From NCBI GenBank assembly GCA_951230915.1, contig OX579640.1, forward strand, positions 14,280,981 to 14,344,980: 64,000 bases of DNA, in the 5' to 3' direction. Positions 1 to 11,639 of the stretch are shown piece by piece. Source of the stretch: Antitrichia curtipendula (Eukaryota; Streptophyta; Bryopsida; Hypnales; Leucodontaceae). The first letter of the stretch is position 1. Each line of letters begins with the position of its first letter. A program made the translations under genes and the position numbers. The notes beneath the pieces are model-generated. The model saw only the letters and a program-made list of their open reading frames with translations. It ran no database searches and had not been told where the DNA came from.

Positions 1-386
1 ATTAGCATTCAAAGTTGAACAAAAAGTTTTTTTTCAAGAAGATGCTTAAATTGCCCGAAAAGCTAAGATTGTCCATAACTTTTTCATCCCTAGTCCAAAT
101 AGAATGAATCAAAGCTTCACGTATAAATAAGAACATAATCTTTTAGGTAAAAAATTCAAAGAAAATTATTTTGATTTTTTGTAATTTTTTAGGGTTGCCC
201 ACCAATCTCCATTTCTTGCTCATTGTGCCATAACTTTTTCATCCGGCATCCGATTGAAACACAAATTATATATCCAAAAAGCTCTTACAAAGGTACACGA
301 CCTTAAAAAATCTCAAAATGAAACAATAGGAACCTACCCAGACCCAAATTGTCCTTTGAGGGGACAAGCGGGGTTTTAGGGGTTAA
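1..386 (+). mobile_element. 3' part of a TTAA-bounded non-autonomous element (family T-2), cut by the window edge
   Basis: The segment ends in TTTTAGGGGTTAA at 374-386, the right end shared by the other TTAA elements here. Its interior carries the module with CATAACTTTT and CCAAATAGAATGAATCAAAG seen at 17.8, 49.6 and 51.9 kb. A subterminal palindrome TTGTCC-GGGGACAA lies at 349-367, matching those at 48522-48540 and 62978-62996. No coding capacity is seen. Confidence 0.7.
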
Positions 387-576
387 AGGAACTCTCCAGT
401 CAAAATATAGGTACACACACGCTTATGGATGTCTCTACCTTAATCAATCTTTACAATCTAATGTCACTTTTACATTGATGTGAAAGCATTTTCGTCAAGG
501 CATCCTCCCATTCAGCCTAGAGTGACAACCTTTGTGGTATTAAAGCAAGCTAATAACTTGACACCTCAAGTGTAGC

Positions 577-784
577 TTAACCCTTAAACATTGAGGTAGA
601 CGTTTTGCAGCCAATGAATGACAAGAGTATCTCCTATGTAGGACAAAAGTGCAACTATTCATCTTCCAAATTTCGTGTGAAAAGGGAAGATACATGAGTG
701 CTTTTATATTATTTTAATCCCACAATTCACATGGTGTCAAAACAGATGATTTCTATAGTTATGAGCCCATCGTTCGAGGGTTAA
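577..784 (+). mobile_element. Short TTAA-bounded MITE (family T-5, about 210 bp)
   Basis: It starts TTAACCCTTAAACATTGAGG and ends CGTTCGAGGGTTAA, giving imperfect inverted termini inside TTAA. The body is clearly homologous to 9123-9351, to 21269-21481 in opposite orientation, and to part of 27721-27930. Shared blocks include AATGAATGACAAGAG and AAATTT-GTG-AAAAGGGAAGAT. Non-coding. Confidence 0.75.
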
Positions 785-1994
785 CACATCCTGCATTCAA
801 AGTGGGACCAGCACAACAGAAAGTAAAAGTAAAATCCTGCCCCCTATCTTGTGCTGTGTTTAGTGTGTTTAGGGGGTCAGGGAGAATTGTCCCCCTCACT
901 GCCCCAACCAAAAGATAATTAAAAAAAATTGCCCCCTGTTTTGTGCCACGTTTATTGATAATTTTTCACCTAATTTGGGGTCTCTGATTGCGAATATGAC
1001 TTCAGAACTTCAGAACTTCAAAAAAAATTCGTATGTTGCAAATAAAAAATTCCAGTACTTCCCAGTAGGGCAATTCACCCTGGCCGTGTTTAGGGTATGT
1101 TCTTTGACCTCTACTACCTAATTTGGGGTCTTGAATGGCAAAATATGGAGACAAAATTTGCAAATTTTATATGTGCAGCAAATTAAAAAAGTTCCTACGT
1201 TTTCCCTGGGGTTACTATTCACCCACCTCGAATGGAGGATTCACTGTAGCGTCCTCCGTGCAGTTTAGATAGCTGAGTCGTCACAGTTACGCCCAGAAAA
1301 TGTTCATTCGGACAGCGGACAATGTCCCGCTGAACTGTTGCGCTTTGATGGACCATTTTTCTGCATACTCACATTGATCTCTAGAACGGAGTCACTTCGC
1401 ATAACCTTAACGATCTAAGCAACCAAGTGAATTATTCTCCGTCAATTAACAACCCTATCAAGAAACACGAAGGCAACTGAACAGCCGTCTGCACAGAACG
1501 AGGACCCGACTCTTGAACTTCAGTACTCGGACAAGGAACTGCTACTGCACCGCACAAGACTAGCACATGCCAGGTTGATAACTCGAATACCTTCAATACT
1601 CACAAATTTACTTAAGCCTAATTACAGTTGTACACTACATTTTGAAAAGAGTAAACTGCTAGGGTTTAAGAAGAAACAGCTACGACAGCTTCAACAAATT
1701 CACCTCGCAACAAAAATTGGTCGGGCCAAAACACCATAAGGAAATCAAGGAAACCGGTAGCGTTTGCATCAGAGATACTTCAGTGTAAGAAAATATAATC
1801 GTAAGTAAGGCACAACAATCATACGTGAGAACACACAATGGAGGTGTAATAATAAATTTCTGTTCCTCAGATCCAGCACATCAAGCAAAATGTTGAATCC
1901 AATCAACCTCATATACATCCACATGATCACCCGTCCTACGGATTACCTGCCATCCTCGTCCATGTCAAAACCACGACGAGGGGCTCAAAGGCAC
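785..1994. other. Intergenic DNA downstream of RACK1 with a degenerate dispersed repeat
   Basis: No gene is recognised. Two related blocks near 955-1040 and 1115-1200 share AATTTGGGGTCT followed by a GCAAATATG-like stretch. The same module occurs in reverse complement near 56525-56590, so this is an old dispersed repeat of unknown class. The RACK1 3' UTR should lie in roughly 1700-1994. Confidence 0.5.
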
Positions 1995-2945
1995 TTAAGC
2001 GCGGCCCACAGCCCAAACCCTAATGTGGCCATCCGTGTAACCGCTGTACAGGGTGCTGCCGTCCGCGCTCCAGTTCAAGCTCACGCAGTAAGGAATCTGA
2101 GCCTTCTTGCTCAAGATCGTGAACTCCGGACGCAGCTCGTCCACGACGCTCTTGCTCTCCAAGTCCCAGATCTTGATGCACGTCTGCGTCGCGGCACACA
2201 GCCAGTATCGGTTGGGGCTGAAGCACAGCGAGTGGATGATGTCGCCGGCGTCCAGAGAGTACAGACGCTTGCCCTCCGCCAAGTCCCAAAGCATCGCCAC
2301 GCCGTCCTTGCCGCCGCTGGCGCACAATGAACCGTCAGGCGACACCGTCACGGTATTCACGTACCCCGTGTGACCCACCAAGTTCGTGCGAATCTTGCAG
2401 TTCGTCAGGTTCCACACCTTCACCACCTTGTCCCACCCGCCGGACACGATGATAGGGTTCGCCGTCACCGGAGAGAACCGCACGCAGCTCACCCACCCGG
2501 TGTGCGCGTCCACGTCCTGGATGGTGTACTTGCACTCGCCCAGAGTGTTCCACAGCTTGATGCTCTTGTCGCGCGACCCCGACACGATCTGCCGGTTGTC
2601 CACGGAGAACGCCACGCTGAGCACGTCCTTGGTGTGGCCGATGAAACGCCGGGTCGTGGTGCCGGTGTTCAGGTCCCACAGACGCAGAGTGCCGTCCCAC
2701 GAACCCGAAAGCGCGAACTGGCCATCGGAAGAGATCACCACGTCCTGCACGAAGTGCGCGTGCCCCGTCAACCTGCGGCGAGCGAAACCGTAATTGCCTT
2801 CCTCGCGGCTGAGCTTCCAGACGATAATGCTCTTGTCGCGAGACGAAGAGAGGATGAGGTCGGGGTTGTCCAACGGGCACGCGATGGCCGTCACCCAGTT
2901 GGCGTGGCCCTTGAGAGTCCCGCGCGGCACCAAAGTTTCCGCCAT
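1995..2945 (-). CDS. RACK1: RACK1, seven-WD-repeat ribosomal scaffold protein
   Basis: This encodes a 316-residue G-beta-like protein. Family knowledge: RACK1 sits on the 40S ribosomal head near the mRNA exit, links translation and quality control to signalling proteins, and in plants affects hormone and stress responses. The sequence shows the start [20 protein letters not shown] and seven WD blades of about 42 residues. Blade-closing motifs are VWKL, LWDL, LWNT, VWNL, LWDL, IWDL and VWAV. Length is close to other plant RACK1 proteins (about 315-330 aa). The reading frame is uninterrupted, whereas many flowering-plant RACK1 genes carry an intron. The start is set by the conserved N-terminus. 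A palindromic telo-box lies about 190 bp upstream, as in many ribosomal-protein genes. Antisense open frames here are coding shadows. Confidence 0.97.
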   Translation of the reverse strand: MAETLVPRGTLKGHANWVTAIACPLDNPDLILSSSRDKSIIVWKLSREEGNYGFARRRLTGHAHFVQDVVISSDGQFALSGSWDGTLRLWDLNTGTTTRRFIGHTKDVLSVAFSVDNRQIVSGSRDKSIKLWNTLGECKYTIQDVDAHTGWVSCVRFSPVTANPIIVSGGWDKVVKVWNLTNCKIRTNLVGHTGYVNTVTVSPDGSLCASGGKDGVAMLWDLAEGKRLYSLDAGDIIHSLCFSPNRYWLCAATQTCIKIWDLESKSVVDELRPEFTILSKKAQIPYCVSLNWSADGSTLYSGYTDGHIRVWAVGRA

Positions 2946-3130
2946 TGCTGATTGGAAATGAGAAGAACCTGAAAAGGCTCAAAGAAAATTGGGAAAAAAA
3001 GAAACGCAAAGAGAGAGATGAAAACGAGAGTTCAAGTGCTGAGGCAGGCGGCGCTGCACACAGACTTCCAAAAGAGAGCTTCGACTAGCAGACCGCGCTC
3101 GTATGTACCCCAGACAGAGCTGCGAGCGCC

Positions 3131-3149
3131 AAACCCTAACTTAGGGTTT
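3131..3149 (-). promoter_or_regulatory. Palindromic telo-box in the RACK1 promoter
   Basis: AAACCCTAA (3131-3139) and TTAGGGTTT (3141-3149) form a 19-bp palindrome around one base, about 190 bp upstream of the RACK1 start codon. Telo-boxes are known plant promoter elements, typical of genes for the translation machinery. A role at this gene is inferred from position. Confidence 0.7.
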
Positions 3150-6100
3150 CTCACCCCCGGCCCCACTTTCCCGTTCACACGGTCGGGTTGGCATGCCGAC
3201 TCTTCCCAGATGACAAGAGGAGGTTTCATTTTTGGGTCTTACTAATTTGGAGCCTTTGGGGGGAATTTATATTCAAGTACCAAATTACAAATGTTATATT
3301 TTCTTGCATTAATATGAAATTTTTGTCTTGCATATTTCTAGCATCAAAAATAAAGGATTCAATCTTGTATTGTATCATAGCTTGAATGAAATAGAGGGTA
3401 AGTTTCTATACACGAAATTTCTACCATTCATTATGCCCTCTTGCCTACAATGCACACTTGCATTTTATCATAGGTCATGCTATATGTAAAGGTCTGATTT
3501 GGCATTCAAGTATTAGATGATATTTTGGGGTTCTAAAGGATTGCGAGTTCCTGGACTGTTGGGAACGTGGGAATTTGGACAAATTAGCAGTTTGATGTAG
3601 CTGAACCATTGCCACATTGGATAGTAGTATTTAAATTTTTTTCTCAGAATTTTTATTTTAAAAGTTTTTTATATATTTATATATTTTAAATCATTTTTAA
3701 TTTTGAACAATAGTCATTGTTTCCCAACAATGGAGACAAGCCCAAAACGGCCTTCTAATGGAGCTGAAGAACATCTAATACGCTTAAATTCCTACATCAA
3801 ATTCTCAAGGGTCGATGTCACCTCACACCATTGACAAGATGGCATGTGGCAATTTTTTAACAAAAATGATTTAATTTATGTCAAATCTAACCTTCGCATA
3901 GAATAATTGATTTTTAAAGGATAAAAAACCATCATTTGTATTATTTATTGTATATAATATATTATTGCTACAACTACTTGAACCCAATTCATTAAAATCT
4001 CATAATATGGATGATTTTGAATTTATTCTATTTCTTTGAAAAGATAATGCTTCAAAATTCAAAGTATGTATTTTAGTATCTCCAAAATTTACAAAGACAA
4101 AAATACATATTCTTCTTATATGACCATTTGTAATAGAATTGAATAATATACCATCTACATTCATAATGCAATCTATGCAAAGTTCACCTTTCTAACAGTT
4201 CTTATAATGAAAATGCATTGAAATGTAATATTATCTTCATTTTAGATTGAAATGATGCAAAAATTGAGTTTGTTTTGTCACAATGACTATGATTATTCAA
4301 TCCAATTAAAATACATCTCTTGTCTATTTTTTATTTTCAAAATTCATTTTAAATTAAATTTATAAATTGTTTTTGTATTAAAAAAATAATTTATGATGTA
4401 TAAAATGTTTTGATACTTTTAACATATGTAATTAGAATTTATTCTTTCATTTTATACCACTCCTTGATTCCTTCAACATTATAGCCTACCACTTCAAATC
4501 TAAAGCCACTGAGTGGGAATGCTCTAAGTTCTATACAATCTCTCAAAATTTCATTTTACTTGTTCATGGTTACATATAATCCTCAATGGATATAATCTCA
4601 ATCCTTTCATTCCTAAAGGTTTGGGCAAACCTAGACATGTTGTAATATATGATTTAGTCAACACTTTTGAAGTTTACATTAGTAGAAGCAAATGATGTTA
4701 AATCCTAAAGCTGGGTCAAAAATTAGAAAATACTTCCAAAATCGACTAAAAAATAGCATCTTCTAAAAATAGTCTTATAGACCAAAATTTATCCATTTTT
4801 AAAATTTGTAACCAAAGGCTTATATTTCTAACTAATACAAGGGTCTTCCTTAACAAAATGAAGTCTAAAAATAATGCATGTGTGAGATATGACCAAGCAA
4901 AAAGCAACACAATGTTTTTTTTCAAAGTTGCATTAGCTTTTGACAATGTGGCTTTGTCAAGCTTTCAAGCTCCATAACTCAAATTATACTTTGCAAAAAG
5001 ATCTAAGACTTCATAATTGAGTAGAACACCAAGTCAAGAAGAAGTATGCAAGTTTTTAAAGCAAAATAATATTTTGCTTTACCAAACCACATTGGAGGTA
5101 AAAAACTATAAATAAATTTTTTTTACCAATTGTTGGATCATTGTAAAAATTAAATCTCTTGTAAGGTTGTTTGATTTTACAATCTGTAGTAAAAATCAGA
5201 GAAAAAACCCAATATTTGATACTTCAATTTGGATGCCAAAATCACCCTAGAAAATATTTTGGATTTAAAGAACTTAAGGAGTTATGTAAGATTTTCAAAA
5301 ATTTCAAGAAAGTCAAATGTAAAAAAACTTAATAGATTTTTGTTGAATAGAATTCAAATCATATAACTTCAAAATTTTACCAATAATACAAAATACATAT
5401 AAAAAAATCATTTTTGGGTCCTAAAAATATGTACAACCTAAATCTATTATGTATGACTCTTGCACAACTTGACCACAAACACTTAGTTTATGTCTCTTTA
5501 GTCTCAAGTCACAATACTCAAGCCAAATTGCAAATTGCAAAATGCTTATTAATTTTATTGTATTGCAATTAGTGCAAATTATTGTGAAAGTTTACACAAA
5601 ATTATAGTTGTCATTTACATTGAGTTTATTGAGTTTACATTTACTTCAGAACAAATTTACATTTACTTCAGAGTAAATTTGTACACTTTGCTAACATACA
5701 GAAGGATTGAATAGTATATAATAAATTGATATATTTTGTCCTTTATTGGGTCCATATTTATGATTATTGTTGTTGTCATTTTTACACACATGTATCCAAA
5801 TTACACCCCTGAAATATTAATTGATTGGTAACTGTCCTTTTTAATGTCTTGATAGACTTGTCATAGCATTAGATGAAATTCAGCCTTGTAGAAGGTTGTG
5901 ATTTCCCTCAAGTTTCTGGACTATGGTAACTCAGCCACATTAGTAGGTTGATGTGGCCAAAAGACTGCTACATCGGATAATAATTAATAAATTAAATAAA
6001 TTAAATGTAAAATGTAATTTTTTTTAATATTATAAATTATTTTGACTAACACAGGTTGGTTCACAAAATTGGGAACGGGCTTGAAACTGACCTCCAATGA

Positions 6101-6602
6101 CCCCCCAAAACATCTAATGATTCTTTGATTAAGACCTTTGACAACAAACTATCAACCAAGTTACTTTGACCATTGACTATTAGTTCATCGAGGATTGGTC
6201 CATTCAATTACTTTGATCCTTTACTACATATAATTTATTCTACAACAATTTACACATCAATACAAAATGTTAGCAAATCTATTAACAATATAATAAAAAT
6301 TGAAGAAAAATATTCATATCAAATATACTATTATTTTAATTTTAATTTATTAATAAATTAAATATTAATTAAAATATCAATTATAAAATTAGTATGGAAA
6401 TAAATTGCATTATTTGAATTCACCTTTACAATAATCCAAATGAACAATGTTAATAGCCAAAATGTAATAAGAGTTAAATAATTGTTTGCCTAAACATTCT
6501 AAAATTTTCCACATAAAAACTAAAGAATTTTTCTTAAAACAACTTCCAAGAGAGTCAACAATTTAAAAAATAATACTAATATTTTTTCACACATGGTTTA
6601 AA
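3150..6602. other. AT-rich intergenic DNA without recognisable genes
   Basis: No open frame here resembles a protein. About 3490-3880 and 5865-6160 are diverged copies of one another: both have an ATTAGATGA start, a GTTCCTGGACT or TTTCTGGACT block, GGTTGATGTGGC or TTTGATGTAGC, and TGCCACAT-GGATA. Part of the first recurs inverted at 8880-9005. These look like old, decayed transposon copies. The 4690-5480 stretch has CATAACTC and CATATAACTT phrases like the TTAA elements but no clear ends. Confidence 0.5.
3490..3880 (+). repeat. Dispersed repeat copy (relatives at 5865-6160 and, inverted, 8880-9005)
   Basis: The copies share several ordered blocks, including ATTAGATGA near the left, a CTGGACT block, a TGCCACAT-GGATA block and, on the right, GCCACATGCCATCTTG in reverse complement with 8880-9005. 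The class is unknown and divergence is high. Confidence 0.5.
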
Positions 6603-7657
6603 TACTAGAAGAAAATGAAGGTTTTTGTGACTGTAAAGAGCAACTAGTTTTGAGTTGCATCGAACATTTGCGATTGGTGATAATTTGGAAGGCTGTAGAG
6701 GCCTCTAGTTATTGTGGACAAGTTTTCTAGTCATACCGTAGTTGCAAGGCAAAATGTTTTAATTTCTCATTTTGTAGCTTACTTGGAACTTCATCGATGT
6801 GCTTTATAACATGGTTGCTTACGTGGTATTTGCTACCACGTACAAATTACAACTCGATTTTGTCTAGTTTGCGACTCATTTGTCACTTCATTGCGACTCT
6901 TTTGTGACTCGTTTGCAACTTATTTGTGACTCGTTTGCAACTTATTTGTGACTTCATTGCAACTCGTTTGTGATTCATTTGTCATTTGTTTGCGACTTGT
7001 CTGTAACTTATTTGCAACTTGTTTGTGGTACATTTGCGACTTGTAGATTTCAAAATCTATAAAATGTAGAAAATCTACAAATTGTAGAAATCATAGAATT
7101 CTATTAACAAAATTTGTTACAAAAAAATACAACTACTTACAAGTCTTATATGTCCAACCTAATGGGACTCTTGACAAGTGATATGGGATAATTGTTACTA
7201 CACAATAAGAATATTATTTGAAAACAACTAGGAAACAACTTCTTGTTATTTTACAGTCGCAATTATTTCCTAATTATTTCCTAGTCGTAGACTAGTTGTT
7301 TTCAAGTTGAATCCTAGATGTTTTTGAGTCAAATTTTAGTCGTTTCTAGTCGCAATCTAGTAATTTTTGAATTGAATTGTAGCCAAATTTAGATAATATG
7401 CGACTGCAAAGTTGTCCACATCGACAACTATGATGAATATTAGATGTAGAATACTTCACAATAATTCTAAATGACAACTCTATTACCCTCCTCAGATCCT
7501 ACACTTAATTCTGCGACTACTTTGCAACTACAACAATATACACGTCAAAGTTGGTGCAAATAGAGATGGATTATATTTGTAGTACAATTGTATAAGACAC
7601 TCACTCGCAAAGTAGTTGTCGAATATCGGTTGTGGCGAACACGTTTTTCTTCTAGTG
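6603..7657. mobile_element. Non-autonomous CACTA-type element (about 1.05 kb)
   Basis: The left terminus reads TACTAGAAGAAAA and the right ends TTTTTCTTCTAGTG, whose complement is CACTAGAAGAAAAA. The termini are therefore inverted repeats of the plant CACTA (En/Spm) type with one first-base change. AAA flanks both ends (6600-6602 and 7658-7660), the 3-bp duplication expected for this superfamily. The interior is rich in short GCGACT or GCAACT motifs in both orientations, resembling subterminal transposase-binding repeats. No transposase frame is present. Confidence 0.8.
6860..7052 (+). repeat. Degenerate short tandem repeat inside the CACTA element
   Basis: About 15 irregular units of 11-14 bp follow the pattern TTTGYRACTYR, for example TTTGCGACTCA, TTTGTGACTCG and TTTGCAACTTA. 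Reverse-oriented relatives occur near 7510-7630. They probably represent amplified subterminal repeats. Confidence 0.75.
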
Positions 7658-7660
7658 AAA

Positions 7661-9122
7661 AGAAACTTTCATAAAGTTCATTAGTAATTGTTTGTCATTT
7701 TTCACAATCATTTGTTTTTTTATCTTATTGATTATTGTCCTTGTTTATACTATAATTAGATATTTTTTTAATGATAAGTTTTATCCAAGAGTTTCAAAAT
7801 TCTATTCTATTTTTTTCTATTTTTTAATTTGAGCTTTACCAACAAATATCCTGCACTGCACATATTTAACTTGATTCGCATGCACATACTCTGGTTATTG
7901 CCTCCATTATACTATAGTTACAAATAGTCATGTAAATTTGATCTACCTTTATCCTACAATAGTTTTAAAATATAATCAACTTTTTTATTTTTGCAAATTT
8001 GCAACATACTATTCATAGGTTCATCGTGATCATTAGTTCACACTTCACTAACTATTGGTTTGCCCCAACTGTTGTTTACGACCTTTCAACAATGGTTGAG
8101 AAGACTAGCAATTATTGTCTTGTGACCAAATGAAAATGAAAAATAAAATTTAACCAAAACAATTGGCTAGAAATGTTAAAAATAAAAAAAATGGTTGGAT
8201 TTTTAAACTAATGGATAAAAGTCGGTCTAAATTCCAAATAAATTGTCTAATAGAAATATAGATAGAAGTGGTAGCATGAAAAATTGGTTAGTTTTGAGAG
8301 CTAGAATAGACCTCATCCAGTGCCAATTTTGACAAAAGTATGTTGAAATTGAAATTCCACGTCAAATTGAAAAATTATGAAACAAAACCTTGAACGAGTT
8401 GGCCAATACGAAATTTTGCCACATTGCTTGAATATACTCTACACTTTTCATTCTAAGTGGAATAGAAACAAGATAATTTACTCTATGAGTCATAAAAAGG
8501 TTGTATGAGTGCTAAAGCTGCGGATTGTGTTCCCTAATTGTTGGCAATTCTATGTGTTGCAATGTATATCTTTGGCCTTTTTTAAGGTTATTATTTGCAT
8601 TCTCTAGGAAGAAGCCTTCTAGTGTGTTCCAATGTTTGGAATATTTTTTGAGTTTTATCAACTATATTCCTTTAATTCCACCATCAAACAATTTTTTCAA
8701 GTACCGAGTCCTATTACTTTTTCTAATTTTTTCTAATTTAAAAAAACTATAAAAAAATTTAATTTAATTTTTTTAATGATGTTTTCAAAATTATAACCAC
8801 TGGCTACCTCTGAATTAGCCACCGATTTTTCTTGAACACTGCTCTACATCAAGATCAGATTTGGAATAAATTATGTCATTTTTGTAAAAAAAAGTGCCAC
8901 ATGTCATCTTGTGAATGGTATCAGGTGATGTGGACCCTTAAAACGTTTATGTGGGAATTCAATTTTGACACCTAAGTGTTCAATTAGACCTTCACACATA
9001 GTAGTGTGTCCTCACTCTTCACCCATTCTATACTCAAAACCTTGCAATGAAACCCTTTCATTTGTGCAAAAATTATAAATTATAAAAAAAGAAAATATTA
9101 CTATTCTGGAGTTAGTGAGTAC
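7661..9122. other. AT-rich intergenic DNA
   Basis: No gene is recognised. The only structure I can support is an inverted relative of the 3490-3880 repeat at about 8880-9005. The remainder is low-complexity AT-rich sequence. Confidence 0.5.
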
Positions 9123-9351
9123 TTAACCTTTAAACGTCGAGGCAGACGTTTTGCGTCCGATGAATGACAAGAGAATCTCTTGTGTACGACAGAAGTGCAA
9201 CTACTCATCCTTCAAATTTTGTGGGAAAAGGGAAGATCATCTACATCAGTTTGACTTCGAATGAGTGCTTTTGCATTATTTGAATCCAACAATTCACACG
9301 GTGTCAAAACTGATGATTTCCACGGTTATGAGCCCGTCGTTTAAGGGTTAA
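9123..9351 (+). mobile_element. TTAA-bounded MITE (family T-5, best-preserved copy)
   Basis: It begins TTAACCTTTAAACGTCGAGG and its right end in complement reads TTAACCCTTAAACGACGGGC, a roughly 20-bp inverted repeat with few mismatches. A small hairpin GACG-TTTTG-CGTC follows the left end. It lies about 310 bp upstream of the TATA box of the first DREB-like gene, so it could contribute promoter sequence. Confidence 0.85.
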
Positions 9352-9523
9352 ATGTGACCCTCACTTATTATAGAAATAGCGAAGTTGCCATTGAGCTCAG
9401 TTAACTCTCCCCCAACGCTGTTACAGAAAGCGTATTACCGTAACGCTGACGTGGTTGGCGAACTTGCTAAAAATAAAAACCGAAAGTGAAAAACTCACCC
9501 GAGTCGAACATGGGCTTCAAAAA

Positions 9524-9529
9524 CACGTG
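9524..9529. promoter_or_regulatory. G-box / ABRE core upstream of the first DREB-like gene
   Basis: CACGTG in the context AACACGTGCT, 140 bp upstream of the TATA box. A GCC-box-like GCCGCC lies at 9590-9595. G-boxes bind bZIP and bHLH factors and mediate ABA or light responses. Function here is inferred from position only. Confidence 0.5.
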
Positions 9530-9663
9530 CTCATGAACTGCCCCCACGGAAACATTCTCTGGGCGCGTATGGCCCAGCCTGGCCCAGCTGCCGCCGAGTA
9601 CACGAAAGCTCTCCACATGTACTCGTCTGGCCACGGAAGGCATCTGCGACACTCTACCGCCCC

Positions 9664-9670
9664 TTTATAA
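9664..9670 (+). promoter_or_regulatory. Probable TATA box of the first DREB-like gene
   Basis: TTTATAA within CCCTTTATAACG lies about 145 bp upstream of the chosen ATG. That leaves a 5' leader of roughly 115 bases. It is the only TATA-like motif at a suitable distance in this otherwise GC-rich stretch. Confidence 0.55.
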
Positions 9671-9814
9671 CGCCCAACTCCCCGTCATTGCAAAACCAGC
9701 AGTGAAAACGTTTTGGGCTTGGCCTGTGTAGTAGTAGTGTGAAGGAGGATTTCTCTCTCAAATCCAGTGATCGAAAGAATTTGCCGAACTGAATTGTCGA
9801 AGGACTCTCTGGCT

Positions 9815-10603
9815 ATGGTGGAGAAGACGAGAGTGACTCCGCTTCAAGTGCAAAGAGGAGGACGCTATCTCCAGCAGCTCAAACGCTCGTCCTCCATCGC
9901 TAAGCGAAAATCGCCATCATGCGGGGTGCAGTCGCCGTCGAGTGCTGTGTCTTACAACGGCGTGCGAATGCGGGTGTGGGGGAAGTGGGTGACGGAAATT
10001 CGAGACCCCGTGACCAAGACGCGCATCTGGCTGGGCTCCTTCGCCACGGCGGAAATGGCGGCGCGCGCCTACGACGCCGCCGTGGTGTGCTTGAAGGGCG
10101 CCTCCGCTCCCGAAGTGAACTTCCCGGACTCCATTCCCTCGTTCGTCATTCCGCAAAGCAACTCCTCGCCCAAGGAAATCCAAGCAGTGGCGCTCGCCGC
10201 GGCCACGGCGTCGGTCCCCGCGGCGGCGCCGCTGGCCATGGCTGCCACACCCGAGCTCTCAAAACCTCCCCGCGAGGAATCTCACGAGGCTCTTCCGGAA
10301 GTCACCTCTGATCGCGAATTCTACCGTGATGGTGGTGACGCTAATTATGAGAATGGCAATGGCACTGCCAACTGCGCTGTGTCGGAGCCCGAATGCTCCT
10401 GGTCCAGCAATGTGGAGAATTGGTTCCTCGAAGAATTCGATGGTCTGGATGCTCTGGAAGAAGATGCGGTGGATCCTTTGAGCGAATTTTCGGAATTAGA
10501 GGAGCAATCATTGTTTCAATGGCCAATTTTGGAGGAGTACGAGGATGCTGCCGAAAGTTCATCAGTGATTCATCAGGATGTGCAGCTTTGGTCTTTCGCT
10601 TGA
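9815..10603 (+). CDS. AP2/ERF transcription factor, DREB-like, with D19
   Basis: Intronless gene for a 262-residue nuclear AP2/ERF factor. The AP2 domain spans about residues 47-104 ([12 protein letters not shown] to the NFP end). It has V59 at the DREB-defining position 14 but D64 at position 19, where DREB proteins usually have E and ERF proteins D. Upstream lies a basic Ser-rich region; downstream an Ala-rich segment, then an acidic C-terminal half with a probable activation patch around [17 protein letters not shown], ending QLWSFA, an LWSF-type tail seen in DREB relatives. I chose the ATG at 9815 because MVEK matches the paralogue at 12831-13604; an in-frame ATG at 9767 would add 16 residues. 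Expected targets are DRE/CCGAC or GCC-like elements; the mixed residues make this uncertain. Confidence 0.93.
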   Translation: MVEKTRVTPLQVQRGGRYLQQLKRSSSIAKRKSPSCGVQSPSSAVSYNGVRMRVWGKWVTEIRDPVTKTRIWLGSFATAEMAARAYDAAVVCLKGASAPEVNFPDSIPSFVIPQSNSSPKEIQAVALAAATASVPAAAPLAMAATPELSKPPREESHEALPEVTSDREFYRDGGDANYENGNGTANCAVSEPECSWSSNVENWFLEEFDGLDALEEDAVDPLSEFSELEEQSLFQWPILEEYEDAAESSSVIHQDVQLWSFA

Positions 10604-11261
10604 AGCAAGCAAACATGCATTTCCAAGTTTTCGTGGTGATGAGATCCGTTCGTACCGCGGCTTCGACTGGTTCAGAACGTCAACTCTGATGTGGGTGTTG
10701 AAGATGCAACAGTATCTGGTGAATTTGTTGTCATACTCAAGACAAGAAATGAAGACGACTTTTATGACTCTTGCAAGGATCCCGCATTTTTTAGGGTCAT
10801 CCTTTACTTGGTTGTACTAGGGATGTTCGCTCTCTGGCACCACACCTATTTGGTGACTTGATAATGAAGAACTAGATGCCATTAAAGCATCGGGATGACA
10901 ATTTTCTTACTGAGTCTTGAGCACATTTCTACAGCTTCTGTTTGATTTGCACATTCTTAATGTCTTCTCTGATGGAGCAGATAACCTTTGAGTGTCGGGA
11001 GGGTTGAGAGGATTTCTGGACAAGCATAAAGTTGTACTCGTGAATCATGAATGTTTGAAAAGTGTTTTCTGGTGATTCAAAAGGCTCACAATGAACACAA
11101 CTGTATGGGTTTACGGTGCTCTCAACCAAAGATGAACTCGACACATCTGCACTGACAGGTCAAACTGGAAATATGTACTTTTGTTTTGGAATTGAAAGGA
11201 ATTTCTTACAAACTCTGACTAGTAGGACTTAGTGGTCGAGGACGGATCATACAGTTATCAT

Positions 11262-11345
11262 ACATGCCTTTTCTTTTCTTTTCTTTTGGACACAAATGAA
11301 ACGCAACTTCATTGCAAAACATAAAACACAACGCCCCCAGCCACA
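11262..11345 (-). mobile_element. Short LINE/SINE-like 3' tail fragment
   Basis: A pyrimidine run CTTTTCTTTTCTTTTC is followed by ACACAAATGAAACGCAACTT, CATTGC and GGCCTGGCGG. The same order occurs at 43797-43912, where a target-site duplication is clear, and a looser version at 56088-56300. Read on the minus strand these resemble retroposon 3' ends with a decayed poly(A) tail. Confidence 0.5.
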
Positions 11346-11370
11346 AGTGGCCTGGCGGGAAGAACCAAAA

Positions 11371-11548
11371 CAACAATTGTAGGCCTTTTCAATCCAATCG
11401 GAGATATTAACAAACCTGAACCACTTAGATTCCGGAAAAAAAACTGCATCTCTGATCTCCAACAATTGTAGGCCTTTTCAATCCAATCGGAGATATTAAC
11501 AAACCTGAACCACTTAGATTCCGGAAAAAAAACTGCATCTCTGATCTC
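11371..11548. repeat. Perfect 89-bp tandem duplication
   Basis: Copy 1 (11371-11459) and copy 2 (11460-11548) appear identical base for base, both starting CAACAATTGTAGGCC and ending TCTCTGATCTC. Perfect identity suggests a recent duplication or an assembly artefact. Confidence 0.95.
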
Positions 11549-11639
11549 CAAAGTACAAAAAGGACGCCCACTATTCTCACTAACGCAGTATTCAACTGAT
11601 TTGTCAGGAAGATGCTCACATAAGTGCATTTAATACCTT

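Noticed and set aside
2370..2951. 193-codon plus-strand open frame across RACK1
   Set aside because: It is antisense to the RACK1 coding region, has a composition typical of a shadow of GC-rich codons, and no recognisable domain.
11247..11629. Minus-strand frames as a LINE reverse transcriptase remnant
   Set aside because: The frames span a tandem duplication and show no RT motifs. Only the tail-like end is supported.
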